A stretch of 35,882 bases of DNA from positions 1 to 35,882 of the forward strand of contig JOFO01000053.1 of assembly GCA_000721275.1 (NCBI GenBank), given 5' to 3'. How positions within the stretch are numbered: the first letter of the stretch is position 1; each line of letters begins with the position of its first letter. Positions 15,154 through 21,423 of this stretch are shown here, one piece after another. A program made the translations under genes and the position numbers. This stretch comes from Microtetraspora glauca. Lineage in GTDB: Bacteria > Actinomycetota > Actinomycetes > Streptomycetales > Streptomycetaceae. The notes under the pieces are model-generated. The model was not told where the DNA came from, did no database searches, and saw nothing but the letters and a program-made list of their open reading frames with translations.

Positions 15154-16176
15154 TCAGTGGCGGCGGGAGCGGACGAGGCGTCCGCCGCGGAGCTGGACGA
15201 CGGTACCGCCGATGATGAGGGCGGCGCTGACGGCGGCCGCTCCCCACAGGGCGGGGTCGCTGCCGGTGTCGGGCAGTTCGGGCTTGCCGGGCGGAGTGGT
15301 GGGCGGTGTGGTGGGCGGCGTCGTCGGCTCGCAGCCCGGCTCCGGCTCCTCACCGGGGGCCGGCTCCTCGCAGTCGCCCGGCGGAGTCGTGGGCGGTGTG
15401 GTGGGAGGCATCGTGGGCGGCTTGGTGGGCGGAGTGGTGGGCTCGCAGCCCGGCTCCGGCTCCTCACCCGGCTCCGGCTCCTCACACTCGCCCGGCGGCT
15501 CGTCCGGGTTCGTGGGCGGCGTCGTCGGCGGCTTGGTGGGAGGCGTCGTCGGCGGCTTGGTCGGCGGAGTGGTGGGCTCGCAGCCCGGCTCCGGCTCCTC
15601 ACCCGGCTCCGGCTCCTCACACTCGCCCGGCGGAGTCGTCGGCGGTGTGGTCGGAGGAGTCGTGGGCGGCGTCGTCGGCGGGTGCGTCGGCGGCTTGGTC
15701 GGCGGCGTCGTCGGCTCGCAGCCCGGCTCCGGCTCCTCACCCGGCTCCGGCTCCTCACACTCACCCGGCGGAGTCGTCGGCGGCGTGGTCGGCGGGTGCG
15801 TCGGAGGGTGGGTCGGCGGGTGCGTGGGCGGATGCGTCGGGGGATGGGTCGGCGGGTGCGTCGGCGGATGCGTGGGCGGGTGGGTCGGCGGCTTGGTCGG
15901 CGGGTGCGTGGGCTCCTCGCCGTAGCCGCCGTCGGGGTCCTCCGCCGCCTGGGCGCAGAGGTCTCCGACGGCCGACGCCACGTAACCGCCGAGGTCCATG
16001 CCCGGGCCGCAGAGTTCCGGCGGCACGGGGGCATGGGCCGCCTGGCCGCTGCCGGGTCCCGGCCTGTCGCCGGTTCCGGGCTGGGCGTGCGCGGCCAGCG
16101 CGAAACCGCCGGTCAGCGACAGCAGGCCGGTCGCTGCAGCCGCGGTGAGTACTTTCCTGCTGATGATGGACCGCAT
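15154..16176 (-). CDS. Sortase-anchored stalk protein with a divergent chaplin-like domain
   Basis: The ATG at 16174-16176 behind GAGGAAGAG gives 340 residues in four parts. First is a signal peptide (1-31). Second is a globular head (32-86). Third is a long Thr/Pro stalk (about 87-300) of T-H-P-P, T-T-P-P and T-K-P-P units with four inserts of the type G-E-C-E-E-P-E-P-G-E-E-P-E-P-G-C-E. Last is a sorting signal LPDTG (301-305), hydrophobic segment and R-S-R-R-H tail. Sortase would link it to peptidoglycan. The head aligns with the ChpG-like chaplin: P39-G-x-G-S-G44, then P50-V51, then C56-G with G64, A69, G71 and C74 at matching loop positions, then D-G-G-Y-G. The chaplin's long hydrophobic strands are weakened. 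I infer a diverged chaplin on a wall-spanning stalk with ten cysteines. Known long chaplins carry two chaplin domains, so this is atypical. Confidence 0.8.
   Translation of the reverse strand: MRSIISRKVLTAAAATGLLSLTGGFALAAHAQPGTGDRPGPGSGQAAHAPVPPELCGPGMDLGGYVASAVGDLCAQAAEDPDGGYGEEPTHPPTKPPTHPPTHPPTHPPTHPPTHPPTHPPTHPPTHPPTTPPTTPPGECEEPEPGEEPEPGCEPTTPPTKPPTHPPTTPPTTPPTTPPTTPPGECEEPEPGEEPEPGCEPTTPPTKPPTTPPTKPPTTPPTNPDEPPGECEEPEPGEEPEPGCEPTTPPTKPPTMPPTTPPTTPPGDCEEPAPGEEPEPGCEPTTPPTTPPTTPPGKPELPDTGSDPALWGAAAVSAALIIGGTVVQLRGGRLVRSRRH
15326..15771 (-). repeat. Four copies of a ~60-bp repeat in the stalk coding region
   Basis: Copies begin at about 15326, 15440, 15574 and 15712 and encode the Glu/Pro insert bracketed by two cysteines (C-x12-C). 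The last three are nearly identical at DNA level and the first is diverged. Thr/Pro units of variable number separate them, and a run of T-H-P-P units follows to about 15910. Confidence 0.85.
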
Positions 16177-16292
16177 ACCGCTCTTCCTCGGGAGAAAGGG
16201 AGAGACCGGCGAGGATCCCCCCTCGCTCCGTCCGGCCGTGTCCCCCCGCTGACGTGTGCGGTGGGACGGTCCAGAGAGTAGGGAGCGGCGCA

Positions 16293-16316
16293 CCGTGTGG
16301 TGTCCAGGCCACACGG
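16293..16316 (-). terminator. Short hairpin after the small secreted protein gene
   Basis: CCGTGTGG (16293-16300) and CCACACGG (16309-16316) pair exactly with an eight-base loop, 24 bases beyond the stop at 16340. Confidence 0.5.
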
Positions 16317-16339
16317 CGACCGGTCAGAAAATCATTCGA

Positions 16340-16612
16340 TCAGCCGCCGAGCGGGTTCGCCGGCAGGCCGCCGAGCAGCGGGAGGCCCTTGCCGGTCTGG
16401 TTCAGCTGGGTGGCGGTGTCGGTGACGGTCTTGACCGGGGAGCCCTCGGTGGTGCTGCTCAGCACGTCCGACTTCAGCCCGTTGGCGGCGATGGCCTCCA
16501 GACCGCCGTTCAGGCTGGTGGGGGTCAGCGCCTCCGCGGCCATGGCGGGGGCGGCGGCGCCGAGGGCCATGAGCGAACCGGCGACGACCGCGGCGACCTT
16601 GGTGGGCTTCAT
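16340..16612 (-). CDS. Small secreted protein of unknown function
   Basis: The ATG at 16610-16612, behind AGGAAGGA, encodes 90 residues. A signal peptide ends near A-M-A-A (about 25-26). The mature part of about 64 residues is polar, rich in Thr, Ser, Asn and Gly, without cysteine, and ends L-P-L-L-G-G-L-P-A-N-P-L-G-G. It is comparable in size to a short chaplin but lacks the Cys loop and the N-P-A-F-G-N signature, so it is not one. It has its own ribosome site and hairpin, and so may be a single-gene unit. Streptomycetes have many such small secreted proteins; I cannot name this one. Confidence 0.65.
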   Translation of the reverse strand: MKPTKVAAVVAGSLMALGAAAPAMAAEALTPTSLNGGLEAIAANGLKSDVLSSTTEGSPVKTVTDTATQLNQTGKGLPLLGGLPANPLGG

Positions 16613-16800
16613 GGGGAGAATCCTTCCTCTGTACTTCCAACTCACGTTCCGCACGGCCTTCTTGGGGAATTCCGTGCGTCGTTTCCGTCTTCTGTAACGA
16701 GAGGTGCGCGCCCCGGAAACTCCATGGGCGGGGATTTCTCGACACTGCACCCGATCGAAGGGGCCCGGTGCGATTTCCGGATGACCGGTCGCACACGCGC

Positions 16801-16836
16801 CCGTACCGGCCCGGCGGGGTGGCCGGACCGGTACGG
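16801..16836 (-). terminator. Hairpin after the Ala/Pro-rich secreted protein gene
   Basis: A 15-bp stem with one mismatch (16801-16815 with 16822-16836) and a GGGGTG loop lies 20 bases beyond the stop at 16857. The remaining gap up to 16613 contains no clear promoter. Confidence 0.65.
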
Positions 16837-16856
16837 GTCGGTGAGGGGTGCGCGGG

Positions 16857-17675
16857 TCAGCGGACCGGCAGCGGCGGGTTCACCGGCAGCTCGGGCGCCG
16901 CGACCGGAGGCTTCACCGGCGCCTCGACGGGCAGCTCGGCCGGCGGGTCGACGGGCAGCTCCGGGGCCTCCACGGGGAGGGACGGCAGCGCGGGCAGGCC
17001 GGGCAGGTCCGGCGCGGGCAGGCCGCTGCCGAGCACGGTCGCGACGGCGAGGTTGACCAGGGAGGTCAGCGTGGCCGTGACCTGCGGGACGACGCCGGTG
17101 GCGTCCCCGGAGGTGACGGCGGCGAGGAGCCCGGCGACGGCCTTCTCGACGGAGGCGAGGGCATCGGCGACCAGGTCGGCGGGCGCCGCCTGCGCGGCCT
17201 TCGCCCCGGCCGTGACGGGCAGGGCGGCGGGCGGCTTCACGGGCAGCCCGGCCGGGGTCTCCGCGGCCGGCGGGACCGCGGGCGCCTCGGCGGCCGGCGG
17301 GGTGACCGGGGCGTCGGCGACGGGCGGGACGGCCGGGGCCTCCGGGAGCGGGGCGGGCGCGGCGGCTCTCGCCCGGTCGACGGCGGCCTGGATGCGGGCC
17401 TTCAGGGCGTCGGCGTCGGCCGTGGGGAGTTGGCCGTCGTCGGCTTCGAGGGCCGCCGTGACGAGTTCGGTCACGGGAGTCGTCACCCCGCCGACGTCGC
17501 CGAGCGCCTTGGTCTGGGCCAGCAGGGCGGCGGCGTCGGGAAGCGCGGAGCGGGCGGCCTGGTGGGCCGCGCGGGACGGGGTGAGGTCGTCGGCGACGGC
17601 GGGTCCCGCCATGCCGAGGGTGAGGGCGGCGGATATCGCCAGGGCGGTGAGACGGCGTGAAGCCAGGGGACGCAT
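16857..17675 (-). CDS. Secreted Ala/Pro/Val-rich protein of unknown function
   Basis: The ATG at 17673-17675 follows AAAGGAA and gives 272 residues. A signal peptide (cleavage near A-V-A-D-D, about 29) is followed by a helical Ala-rich part (about 35-105), a Pro/Ala/Val linker with V-P-P-A-A-E-T/A-P repeats (about 108-155), a second helical part (about 160-215), and a C-terminal Pro-rich tail of L-P-V-E-A-P and P-V-K-P-P units. There are no cysteines and no sorting signal. The two helical blocks joined by Pro-rich linkers suggest a wall-associated structural protein. It lies within the chaplin block between a small secreted protein and the second chaplin. No family is recognised. Confidence 0.65.
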   Translation of the reverse strand: MRPLASRRLTALAISAALTLGMAGPAVADDLTPSRAAHQAARSALPDAAALLAQTKALGDVGGVTTPVTELVTAALEADDGQLPTADADALKARIQAAVDRARAAAPAPLPEAPAVPPVADAPVTPPAAEAPAVPPAAETPAGLPVKPPAALPVTAGAKAAQAAPADLVADALASVEKAVAGLLAAVTSGDATGVVPQVTATLTSLVNLAVATVLGSGLPAPDLPGLPALPSLPVEAPELPVDPPAELPVEAPVKPPVAAPELPVNPPLPVR

Positions 17676-17885
17676 ATGTGTTCCTTTTCCTTATGCGTCG
17701 GACAACTGCCCTCCCACCGTGCCTGCGGGTATAGCCCTCCGCAACCGCAGAACTACTGAGCGCCACCGACACGTTCGAGTGAATCCGCCGGCGCGACCTG
17801 CCCTCCAGGGGGGCGTGCGCCGTTGCACCGGACGGCGCACGCCGGGTGCGTCCGAACGGGTGGGGGCCTGGTGATCACAAGGAAA

Positions 17886-17924
17886 AAGCCGGTGCGCCCA
17901 CCCGCGGGGTGGGCGCACCGGCTT
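17886..17924 (-). terminator. Strong intrinsic terminator of the second chaplin gene
   Basis: A perfect 18-bp stem (17886-17903 with 17907-17924) has a three-base loop and, read on the minus strand, is followed by a run of T (complement of 17883-17887). It is the most classical terminator in the window, suited to a very highly expressed short transcript. Confidence 0.9.
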
Positions 17925-17950
17925 CGGAAGGACCGATCCGACGTGCGAGA

Positions 17951-18190
17951 TCAGGCGTTGACGCAGGTGTTGCCGAAGGCCGGGTTCAGCGCGCCGATGA
18001 CGTTGACGGTGTTGCCGCAGAGGTTGACCGGGACGTGGACCGGGACCTGGACGACGTTGCCGGAGCCGACGCCGGGGGACTTCACGGCAGCGCCCTCGGC
18101 GATGGAGTCGGCGGCGGCGGCACCGGCGGCACCGGCGACCGCGGCGGCGGCACCCACGGTCAGGACAACGGCCTTCGCGATACGGGACAT
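17951..18190 (-). CDS. Short chaplin (second copy)
   Basis: The 79-residue precursor starts at ATG 18188-18190 behind AGGAG. A signal peptide (about 1-28) precedes one chaplin domain: S-P-G-V-G-S-G-N-V-V-Q-V-P-V-H-V-P at 38-54 and the loop C58 to C76 with V-I-G-A-L-N-P-A-F-G-N. It ends three residues after the second Cys. It is nearly identical in the mature core to the copy at 13932-14204 but lacks the G-G-Y-G-G tail. Position beside the polysaccharide cluster recalls ChpF of S. coelicolor. It functions in the hydrophobic amyloid coat of aerial hyphae. It is monocistronic, with an ECF-like promoter and a very strong terminator. Confidence 0.92.
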   Translation of the reverse strand: MSRIAKAVVLTVGAAAAVAGAAGAAAADSIAEGAAVKSPGVGSGNVVQVPVHVPVNLCGNTVNVIGALNPAFGNTCVNA

Positions 18191-18253
18191 GGAGAAGTTC
18201 TCCTCGATCGATTTCCAACTCGGACTGCGCGGACTGTTCGGCCCGGCTCCCTC

Positions 18254-18282
18254 AACAACGCTCCGGATATTCATCGGTTGCT
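18254..18282 (-). promoter_or_regulatory. Candidate ECF-type promoter of the second chaplin
   Basis: Minus strand: AGCAAC (18277-18282), 17 bases, GTTGTT (18254-18259), 63 bases before the start. It is a weaker match than at the rodlins but has the same spacing. The -35 lies in one arm of a perfect 8-bp inverted repeat, ATCGGTTG (18273-18280) and CAACCGAT (18302-18309), which could be a regulator site. Confidence 0.45.
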
Positions 18283-18446
18283 CTCCCGAACGGGTGACGT
18301 TCAACCGATCTTTGGGCCATCGGAGGGCCATTCGGGCGACGGACCGGGGAATGGCGCAACACGCTCAACGAGGAACCTGCCGTGCGGATACGGGAGTTAG
18401 CGTTTCCGGGCATCTAATGCTTACTATCGCCCCGCGCCGGGGTTAT

Positions 18447-18462
18447 AACGTTTCCGAACGTT
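18447..18462. promoter_or_regulatory. AACGTT-N4-AACGTT palindrome upstream of the polysaccharide operon
   Basis: Two copies of the self-complementary hexamer AACGTT are separated by TCCG, 110 bases before the first candidate start of the operon (18573). The 382-base gap 18191-18572 otherwise contains the chaplin promoter on the minus strand and no other clear element; the operon promoter is not obvious. Confidence 0.4.
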
Positions 18463-18572
18463 GCTTCCGGGCCCGCCGCGCGTTCACCCATTTCGTGCGG
18501 ACGACACCTCTCCCCTCTCCCCCGGCCTTCACGGGTCTTCCCTTCCTTCTCTCATCAAAGCGGAGAACCTGT

Positions 18573-18836
18573 ATGCGGAATTCAGCGGTTCTTGCTGTGC
18601 GTCGCAACGTGTGGTGCGCCTTGTCGCGCGCGGTGACGCCCGCCGCGCCGGCGCCCGGAAAGGCGGCCCGCGTCCCCTTCGGCACCTCGCGGACCGGGGA
18701 TTCCGCCCATTCCGCGACGGGTTCTCCGAACTCCGGCACCGCGGAATTCAGCACGGCGGGGGCGCCGCGCCGGGGAGCCGATCGCGTCCAGGTCCGGCCC
18801 GGCGCGCACGTCCCGCGGGCGGACGTACGGCGCTGA
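18573..18836 (+). CDS. Possible small leader protein of the polysaccharide operon
   Basis: An ATG at 18573 with GGAGAA five bases upstream opens an 87-residue frame that stops one base before the GTG of the first glycosyltransferase gene. That spacing would allow translational coupling. The product is basic (Arg-rich), with an initial R-N-S-A-V-L-A-V-R-R-N-V-W-C-A-L stretch and then a Gly/Ser/Thr/Ala-rich polar tail; it has no convincing signal or domain. Its composition is less typical than its neighbours, so it may be a leader whose translation only opens the downstream start, or a chance frame. Confidence 0.4.
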   Translation: MRNSAVLAVRRNVWCALSRAVTPAAPAPGKAARVPFGTSRTGDSAHSATGSPNSGTAEFSTAGAPRRGADRVQVRPGAHVPRADVRR

Positions 18837-18837
18837 C

Positions 18838-19971
18838 GTGCGGGCCCCGACCACGGACCCCTGGTCCGTCACCGTTCTGCACGCGGTCCAGCCCGGCGAC
18901 GGCGGGGTCGCCCGGGTCGTCGCCGACCTGGTGCGCGCCCAGCGCGCCGCCGGGCTGCGGCCCGTCGTCGCCTGCCCGCCGTCCACCGCGCTCGCCGTGG
19001 AACTGCGCGCCGGGGGCGCCGAGGTCCACGACTGGCGGGCCGGCCGGGACCCCGGTCCCGCGCTGTTCCGGGAGACCCGCGACCTGGCCCGGGTGGTCCG
19101 GGCCGTGCGGCCCGGCCTCGTCCACGCGCACTCGGCGAAGGCGGGCCTGTGCGCCCGGCTCGCGGTGCGCGGCCGGATCCCGACCGTGTACCAGCCGCAC
19201 GCCTGGTCCTTCGAGGCGGTCACCGGCACCACGGCCGAACTGGCGCGCCGCTGGGAGCGGTTCGGCGCCCGCTGGGCCGACCGCATCCTGTGCGTGAGCG
19301 CGGCGGAGCGGCGTACCGGCGAGGAGGCCGGGGTCGCGGCCGCCTGGTCCGTGGTGCACAACGGCGTGGACGTGGCCCGGTTCGCGACCGGCGGGCCCGC
19401 CCGGAACCCGGCGCCGACCGTGGTGTGCGTGGGCCGGCTGTGCCGGCAGAAGGGCCAGGACGTGCTGCTCGCCGCCTGGCCGGCCGTGCTCCGCGACGTA
19501 CCGGCGGCGCGGCTCGTCCTGGTCGGCGACGGTCCCGACGGGGAGCGGCTGCGGGCCGCCGCCGGTCCTTCGGTGCGGTTCGCCGGCGCCGTCGGCGACA
19601 CCGCGCCCTGGTACCGGGCGGCGGACGTCGTCGTGCTGCCGTCCCGCTGGGAGGGCATGGCGCTGGCGCCGCTGGAGGCGATGGCGGCGGGCCGGCCGGT
19701 CGTCGTCACCGACGTCGACGGGGCGCGCGAGAGCCTGCCGCCCGGTCATGAAGCGCCGTGCCTGGTCCCGCCCGAGGACCCGGCCGCCCTCGCCGCCGCT
19801 CTCGGCCGCCTGCTCGGCAGGCCGGAGCTGCGGCACCGCCTGGGCCGGGAGGCCCACGAGCACGTCCTCAGCAGATTCGATGTGCGGCGCACCGGCGCGG
19901 CCGTCGCGGAGATCTACCGCGAGCTGGCCGGAGTGCGGGGCACCGAGCACAGAGAGCCGATTGCGCAGTGA
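18838..19971 (+). CDS. GT4 family glycosyltransferase
   Basis: The 377-residue cytosolic enzyme has the two-lobed GT-B layout of family 4. The N-lobe opens with V-L-H-A-V-Q-P-G-D-G-G-V-A-R and contains V-H-A-H-S-A-K-A-G. The C-lobe begins V-C-V-G-R-L-C-R-Q-K-G and has the nucleotide-sugar motif E272-x7-E280 (E-G-M-A-L-A-P-L-E), preceded by V-V-V-L-P-S-R-W. It retains the anomeric configuration of the donor sugar. It would add a sugar to the lipid-linked repeat unit of the exopolysaccharide on the inner face of the membrane. It starts at GTG 18838 and ends in a GTGA overlap with the initiating transferase. Donor and acceptor are unknown. Confidence 0.88.
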   Translation: MRAPTTDPWSVTVLHAVQPGDGGVARVVADLVRAQRAAGLRPVVACPPSTALAVELRAGGAEVHDWRAGRDPGPALFRETRDLARVVRAVRPGLVHAHSAKAGLCARLAVRGRIPTVYQPHAWSFEAVTGTTAELARRWERFGARWADRILCVSAAERRTGEEAGVAAAWSVVHNGVDVARFATGGPARNPAPTVVCVGRLCRQKGQDVLLAAWPAVLRDVPAARLVLVGDGPDGERLRAAAGPSVRFAGAVGDTAPWYRAADVVVLPSRWEGMALAPLEAMAAGRPVVVTDVDGARESLPPGHEAPCLVPPEDPAALAAALGRLLGRPELRHRLGREAHEHVLSRFDVRRTGAAVAEIYRELAGVRGTEHREPIAQ

Positions 19972-21422
19972 CCACGGAAAGTACCAGCGTTCCCTCTTCG
20001 CCCGGCCCGTGGCCGGTCGCGGGCCCGGCGTTCGGGTCCGCCTCGCTCCTCCCCCGGCGCCGGCTGCCCGGCCGGCTCGCGCCGCCGCGCCACCGGTCGG
20101 CCGCGCGGCCGCAGCCGGGTCCCGCGGTGCTGCGGGCCGTCGACTGCCTGGCGGTGCTCGCCGGTGCCGCGCTGCTCGGCCCCGCCCACCAGGACCCGCG
20201 GCTGCTGCTGCCGGTGGCCGCGCTGCTGCTCGTCCTCGACGGGCGCGGCGGGCTGTACCGGCCGGCGGCGCACGTGCGGCTGCTCGACGAACTGCCCGCG
20301 CTGGCCTCCCGGGCCGGGGTGGTGTGGTGCGTGGCGGCGGCCGGGGCCGCGGCCTGGTCGCCGGCGCTGGCGATCGGGCCGGGGCACCTGTGCGCGGCGT
20401 ACGGCGCGCACGTCGGGGTGGCGGCGGTGCTGCGGGCGGTGCTGCTGGCGCGCGGGCGGCGGATCGCCCGGGAGCGGCCCCGTTCGGCGCTGGTGGTGGG
20501 TCCGCCGACGGCGGCCCGCCGGTTCGCGGCGGCGGCCCTCCAGCACCCCGAGTACGGGATGCGGCCGGTCGGCGTCGTGGGGCTGCCGGACGCGACGGTC
20601 GGCGAGCAGCGACCGGTGGACGGCGGGCTGCCGCTGCTGACGACGGCGGAGGAGATCCGCCGGGCGGTCATCCAGAACGCGGTCCAGGAGGCGGTGTTCC
20701 TGTCGGACGAGCCGGAGCTGGTGACGCTCTTCCAGCACTACGGGTGCGTGACCTGGCGGGTCGGCGGGGAGCTGTGCGACGGGCCGATGGGCGAGCACGT
20801 GTGGGGGTACGCCCGCCGCCGGCTGGTCCCGCCGGGCGAGCGGCGCGGGGCGCGGGCGAAGCGGGCGCTGGACATCGCGCTGGCCGGTCCGGCGCTGGCG
20901 CTGGCGCTGCCGGTGCTGGCGCTGTGCGCGCTGGCGGTGCGGCTGTCGGACGGGCCGGGCGTGCTGTTCCGGCAGGAGCGGGTGGGCCAGCACGGACGGC
21001 ACTTCACGCTGCTGAAGTTCCGGACGCTGCGGCCGTCGGACGAGACGGAGTCGGCGACCCGGTGGAACGTGGCCGGGGACCGGCGGATGAGCGCGGCCGG
21101 CGGTTTCCTGCGGAAGTCGTCGCTGGACGAGCTGCCGCAGCTGTGGAACGTGCTCCGCGGCGACATGAGCCTGGTCGGGCCGCGGCCCGAACGGCCGTAC
21201 TTCGTCGCGCAGTTCAGCAAGATCCACGCGGGGTACGCGGCGCGGCACCGGATGCCGGTCGGGCTCACCGGTCTGGCGCAGGTGAACGGGCTGCGCGGCG
21301 ACACCTCGATCGAGGACCGCTGCCGCTTCGACAACCACTACATCGACCACTGGTCGCTCTGGCAGGACGTCTGCATCCTGGTCCGCACCGCGGCCGGACT
21401 CCTCCGACCGACGGGAAGCTGA
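19968..21422 (+). CDS. Initiating sugar-1-phosphate transferase (polyprenyl-phosphate, WcaJ/WbaP type)
   Basis: The GTG at 19968 overlaps the preceding stop and gives 484 residues. The N-terminal half has several membrane spans (about 45-170) and a CoA-binding-like domain (V-V-G-P-P-T-A-A-R-R). The C-terminal half is a bacterial sugar transferase domain: K298-R-A-L-D-I with a membrane hairpin, F-R-Q-E-R-V-G-Q, K-F-R-T-L, then D387-E-L-P-Q-L-W-N-V-L-R-G-D-M-S-L-V-G-P-R-P and G-L-T-G-L-A-Q-V-N-G near 432-441. The family transfers a hexose-1-phosphate from a UDP-sugar to undecaprenyl phosphate, starting the repeat unit. Its presence defines this cluster as lipid-linked exopolysaccharide synthesis. 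Confidence 0.92.
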   Translation: MTTESTSVPSSPGPWPVAGPAFGSASLLPRRRLPGRLAPPRHRSAARPQPGPAVLRAVDCLAVLAGAALLGPAHQDPRLLLPVAALLLVLDGRGGLYRPAAHVRLLDELPALASRAGVVWCVAAAGAAAWSPALAIGPGHLCAAYGAHVGVAAVLRAVLLARGRRIARERPRSALVVGPPTAARRFAAAALQHPEYGMRPVGVVGLPDATVGEQRPVDGGLPLLTTAEEIRRAVIQNAVQEAVFLSDEPELVTLFQHYGCVTWRVGGELCDGPMGEHVWGYARRRLVPPGERRGARAKRALDIALAGPALALALPVLALCALAVRLSDGPGVLFRQERVGQHGRHFTLLKFRTLRPSDETESATRWNVAGDRRMSAAGGFLRKSSLDELPQLWNVLRGDMSLVGPRPERPYFVAQFSKIHAGYAARHRMPVGLTGLAQVNGLRGDTSIEDRCRFDNHYIDHWSLWQDVCILVRTAAGLLRPTGS

Positions 21423-21423
21423 G

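Noticed and set aside
15038..15925. Plus-strand frame with Val/Gly-rich V-V-G-G-V repeats
   Set aside because: Antisense of the Thr/Pro stalk; the minus frame has signal peptide, LPDTG signal, ribosome site and terminator.
16340..16612. A fourth chaplin
   Set aside because: Size and signal peptide fit, but there are no cysteines and neither the P-G-V-G-S-G nor the N-P-A-F-G-N motif.
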